A stretch of DNA of 7,573 nucleotides from the NCBI GenBank assembly GCA_029054535.1, contig JAIDFC010000198.1, positions 1 through 7,573 on the forward strand. The letters run 5' to 3'. How positions within the stretch are numbered: the stretch's first letter is position 1; the number at the start of each line of letters is the position of its first letter. The DNA comes from Rikenella sp. GTDB taxonomy: Bacteria; Bacteroidota; Bacteroidia; Bacteroidales; Rikenellaceae. A program made the translations under genes and the position numbers. Below the pieces are notes generated by a model. That model was not told the origin of the DNA. It worked only from the letters and a program-made list of their open reading frames with translations, and made no database searches. This document shows positions 5,958-7,573 of the stretch, piece by piece.

Positions 5958-6125
5958 CTCGAAACAGTTCTTGCATACGTGCTTTCGGATAAAACATGGA
6001 GCGTTTTTCAGGTATTGCACAAACGCCGGCTTCATGTGTATCGCCCAATATGGCGTACACGTGGAGCTTATGGCGTTTGGGGCTGCTCCATGTGCCTATC
6101 CGAAATAAGCGAAGCGTTGTGCGCC
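5958..6125 (+). ncRNA. Rod-shaped structured RNA (6S-like in shape, or leader of the vWA operon)
   Basis: Pairings seen, outside to inside: GCATACG 5973-5979 with 6115-6122 (one bulge); TTTCGGATA 5983-5991 with 6097-6105; ACATGGAGC 5994-6002 with 6085-6093; an asymmetric bubble (6003-6019 against 6080-6084); CAAACGCC 6020-6027 with 6072-6079; GCTTCATGTGTA 6029-6040 with 6056-6067; CGCC 6042-6045 with GGCG 6052-6055; loop CAATAT. That is close to 50 pairs in one long rod with a central bubble. A promoter box lies just upstream and a CTTTCTTTC pyrimidine run just downstream. The overall size and shape resemble 6S RNA, but I recognise no diagnostic sequence. The vWA start codon is 28 nt after the end given here, so a cis-acting leader is the alternative. 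The end positions are estimates. Confidence 0.5.
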
Positions 6126-6153
6126 TTTCTTTCATATACTTTCTCATTCCTGC

Positions 6154-7023
6154 ATGAGTTACCTCGCGCGCATTACGCAACATACGCCGACCGCGGTCGT
6201 ACTGCTGGTCGACCAGTCGGGTTCGATGTCCGAGCCCGTCTCGTGGAACGGGCAGACCGTGGCCAAAGCGCAGGCCGTGGCTGCGGCCATCAATACCCTG
6301 CTCGCCGAACTGATCGCCCGGTCGAGGCGAGACGGAGGATTCCAGACTTATTATGACATCGCCGTGATCGGTTATTCCGGTTCCGAGGTCCGATCGCTGC
6401 TACCGTCCGTGGGAGACGAATGGTTTCTGACCCCTGAAGAACTTGCCGACAACCCCGTCGAACGGCGCGACGTGCAGCGCGTCCGGACCTTGCCCGACGG
6501 ACGGCAGGTGGCCACCGTGATGCGTGAAAACGTCTGGGTGCGACCGTCCGCGGAGTGGAATACGCCGATGGTCGCCGCCTTCACCGAAGCGCACCGGCTG
6601 CTCAAACGGTGGTGCGCCCGGCACAAAGGCCGGCCGTGCTATCCGCCGACCGTGATCCACATCACCGACGGCGAAGCGACCGACGGTGGACCCGAACGGG
6701 TGGCAGCAGCGGCCCGGAAGCTGCGAGCGCTCTCGACGGCCGACGGGAATGTGCTGCTGATCAACCTCCATATCTCCGGCGCAGGGTCCGAACCTGTTCT
6801 TTTTCCCGCCTCGGTCGATGAGCTGCCCGAGGATCGGTACGCCCGGCTGCTGTTCGACATATCGAGCCCCATGCCGGCGCTCTATCGGGACGAAATCGCC
6901 CTGTTGCGGGGCGGATCCGCTGCGGGGGCGGAGACCGTGCGCGGGATGGGCTACAATGCCAATATGACCGATCTGGTGCGCATGATGAACATCGGGACGG
7001 CGACATCGAATTTACTGTTATGA
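6154..7023 (+). CDS. vWA-domain protein (TerY-like), intact MIDAS
   Basis: A 289-aa protein made largely of one von Willebrand factor A domain. The metal-ion-dependent adhesion site is complete: D20-x-S22-x-S24 in VVLLVDQSGSMSE, the threonine in EWNTPM (T137), and the aspartate in VIHITDGEATD (D172). The hydrophobic strands around them (YYDIAVIGYSG, NVLLINLHIS) give the Rossmann-like core. There is no signal peptide or C-terminal anchor, so it is cytoplasmic and probably a scaffold or sensor rather than an adhesin. TerY-type vWA proteins occur beside PP2C phosphatases and kinase-like proteins in stress and Ter systems. The next gene overlaps by ATGA and looks kinase-derived, which fits. The conserved-looking tail GMGYNANMTDLVRMMNIGT may be a partner-binding segment (inference). 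The ATG at 6154 lacks a Shine-Dalgarno and follows the structured RNA. Confidence 0.88.
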   Translation: MSYLARITQHTPTAVVLLVDQSGSMSEPVSWNGQTVAKAQAVAAAINTLLAELIARSRRDGGFQTYYDIAVIGYSGSEVRSLLPSVGDEWFLTPEELADNPVERRDVQRVRTLPDGRQVATVMRENVWVRPSAEWNTPMVAAFTEAHRLLKRWCARHKGRPCYPPTVIHITDGEATDGGPERVAAAARKLRALSTADGNVLLINLHISGAGSEPVLFPASVDELPEDRYARLLFDISSPMPALYRDEIALLRGGSAAGAETVRGMGYNANMTDLVRMMNIGTATSNLLL

Positions 7024-7573
7024 ACCGAGAGAAGAAGATCTTTCCGACCGTGAACGGCTACGCCGAGGCGATCGCCAATCCGGCGGGACGGTTCGCCACG
7101 CTGTCGGGGGTGCGGGCCGAGGCGGATGTCAACGGAGAACCGCTCTTCGTTTGCGGAACGGGACGGGTAACCTTTCGAGTTCGGCTCGACGGAGAGCCGC
7201 AGCGACCGTACGAACTGACCTGTTTCACTACTGCGGCGGCTTGCGAGAGCGGTGCGCGGTACGGGCGGGTGCTGACTGACGAGTTGTACGCCTTCGGACC
7301 GGACGACCGGGGAGATTATTTCCCGGTGGCGCTGCGACCGGCTGCCGAAGATACGCCGGCTGTGTCGGAGCGGGCGGATGCGGAGGTCTCGGCCGAAGGA
7401 AACGGGGGCGGCGAACTGTGCGAGGGGTTGCGCGTGGTGGTGCGCGGCGAACGATTCGGTTATGCGGATGCTGCCGGCGAGATCGTCATTGCGCCGCAAT
7501 ACGCCTGGGCCGGGGATTTTTGCGAGGGTCGGGCCGCGGTGGCGGTCGCCTCGCCCCTGTCGATTATACACAT
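7020..7573 (+). CDS. Kinase-N-lobe-like protein with WG repeats, 3' end outside window
   Basis: The frame is open from ATG 7020 to the window end (184 codons) and overlaps the vWA stop as ATGA, so the two are translationally coupled. Residues 1-106 look like the N-lobe of a protein kinase: VCGTGRVTFRVRLDG (44-58) sits where the glycine-rich loop belongs, YELTCFT (64-70) where the VAIK strand belongs, and ELYAFGPDDRGDYFPVAL (88-105) where strands 4-5 lead to the hinge. The usual lysine is threonine (T67), so catalysis is unlikely. A Glu/Ala/Gly-rich linker (107-136) follows. Then comes a WG-type repeat, LRVVVRGERFGYADAAGEIVIAPQ... with FCEGRAAVAV (137-176); its W-G is F-G here. WG repeats are beta-rich binding modules. 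Kinase descent is inference; the WG call is firmer. Confidence 0.72.
   Translation, partial: MNREKKIFPTVNGYAEAIANPAGRFATLSGVRAEADVNGEPLFVCGTGRVTFRVRLDGEPQRPYELTCFTTAAACESGARYGRVLTDELYAFGPDDRGDYFPVALRPAAEDTPAVSERADAEVSAEGNGGGELCEGLRVVVRGERFGYADAAGEIVIAPQYAWAGDFCEGRAAVAVASPLSIIH

Noticed and set aside
5402..5992. 196-codon plus-strand frame whose ATG overlaps the thioredoxin stop (ATGA)
   Set aside because: The overlap looks like coupling, but the product is Arg/Ser/Pro-rich with no fold, runs across element C and small hairpins, and ends just before the rod RNA. Most likely chance.
5842..6183. 113-codon minus-strand frame across the rod RNA
   Set aside because: It is antisense to the structured RNA and the vWA start, and the near-perfect self-complementarity explains the sequence better than coding.

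Overview
The window looks like chromosomal DNA from a high-GC member of the Bacteroidota (Bacteroidales, possibly Rikenellaceae/Alistipes-like). The reasons are a menaquinone gene of the futalosine (MqnA) type, start codons mostly without Shine-Dalgarno sequences, two exact matches to the Bacteroidota -7 promoter box TAnnTTTG, and WG-repeat and vWA genes of a kind common in this phylum. The genus assignment is inference. I see no rRNA, tRNA, CRISPR array, insertion sequence or phage gene.

Left part, minus strand (5'->3' order): an active M16 zinc peptidase (4912-3641) overlaps an M16 paralogue that has lost its zinc motif (3648-2347). Then come repeat element B (1993-2334), the tRNA t6A enzyme TsaC (1976-1401), repeat element A (1051-1392), a hotdog-fold acyl-CoA thioesterase (1030-605), and chorismate dehydratase MqnA (532 to beyond the left edge, GTG start). 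Elements A and B fill almost all of both intergenic gaps around tsaC. Each is about 342 bp and nearly palindromic, built from nested hairpins. Their stem sequences differ while base pairing and loop are kept, which is the most unusual structural signal here.

Middle, plus strand: a small thioredoxin-fold protein with a CKPC active site (5031-5405) diverges from the M16 pair. It is followed by about 750 bp without a credible gene. That gap holds many hairpins, including a third relative of the repeat family (C), and then an exact TAnnTTTG box followed by a roughly 150-nt sequence that folds into one long rod with a central bubble. The rod is either a free small RNA (6S-like in shape) or the leader of the next operon.

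Right part, plus strand: a vWA-domain protein with an intact MIDAS metal site (6154-7023) overlaps by ATGA with a gene running off the right edge (7020-7573+). The second product looks like a protein-kinase N-lobe without its catalytic lysine, joined to WG repeats. The pair resembles the start of a vWA / phosphatase / kinase-like signalling module (TerY-P type). It is the best candidate in the window for an undescribed system, but the remainder lies outside it.
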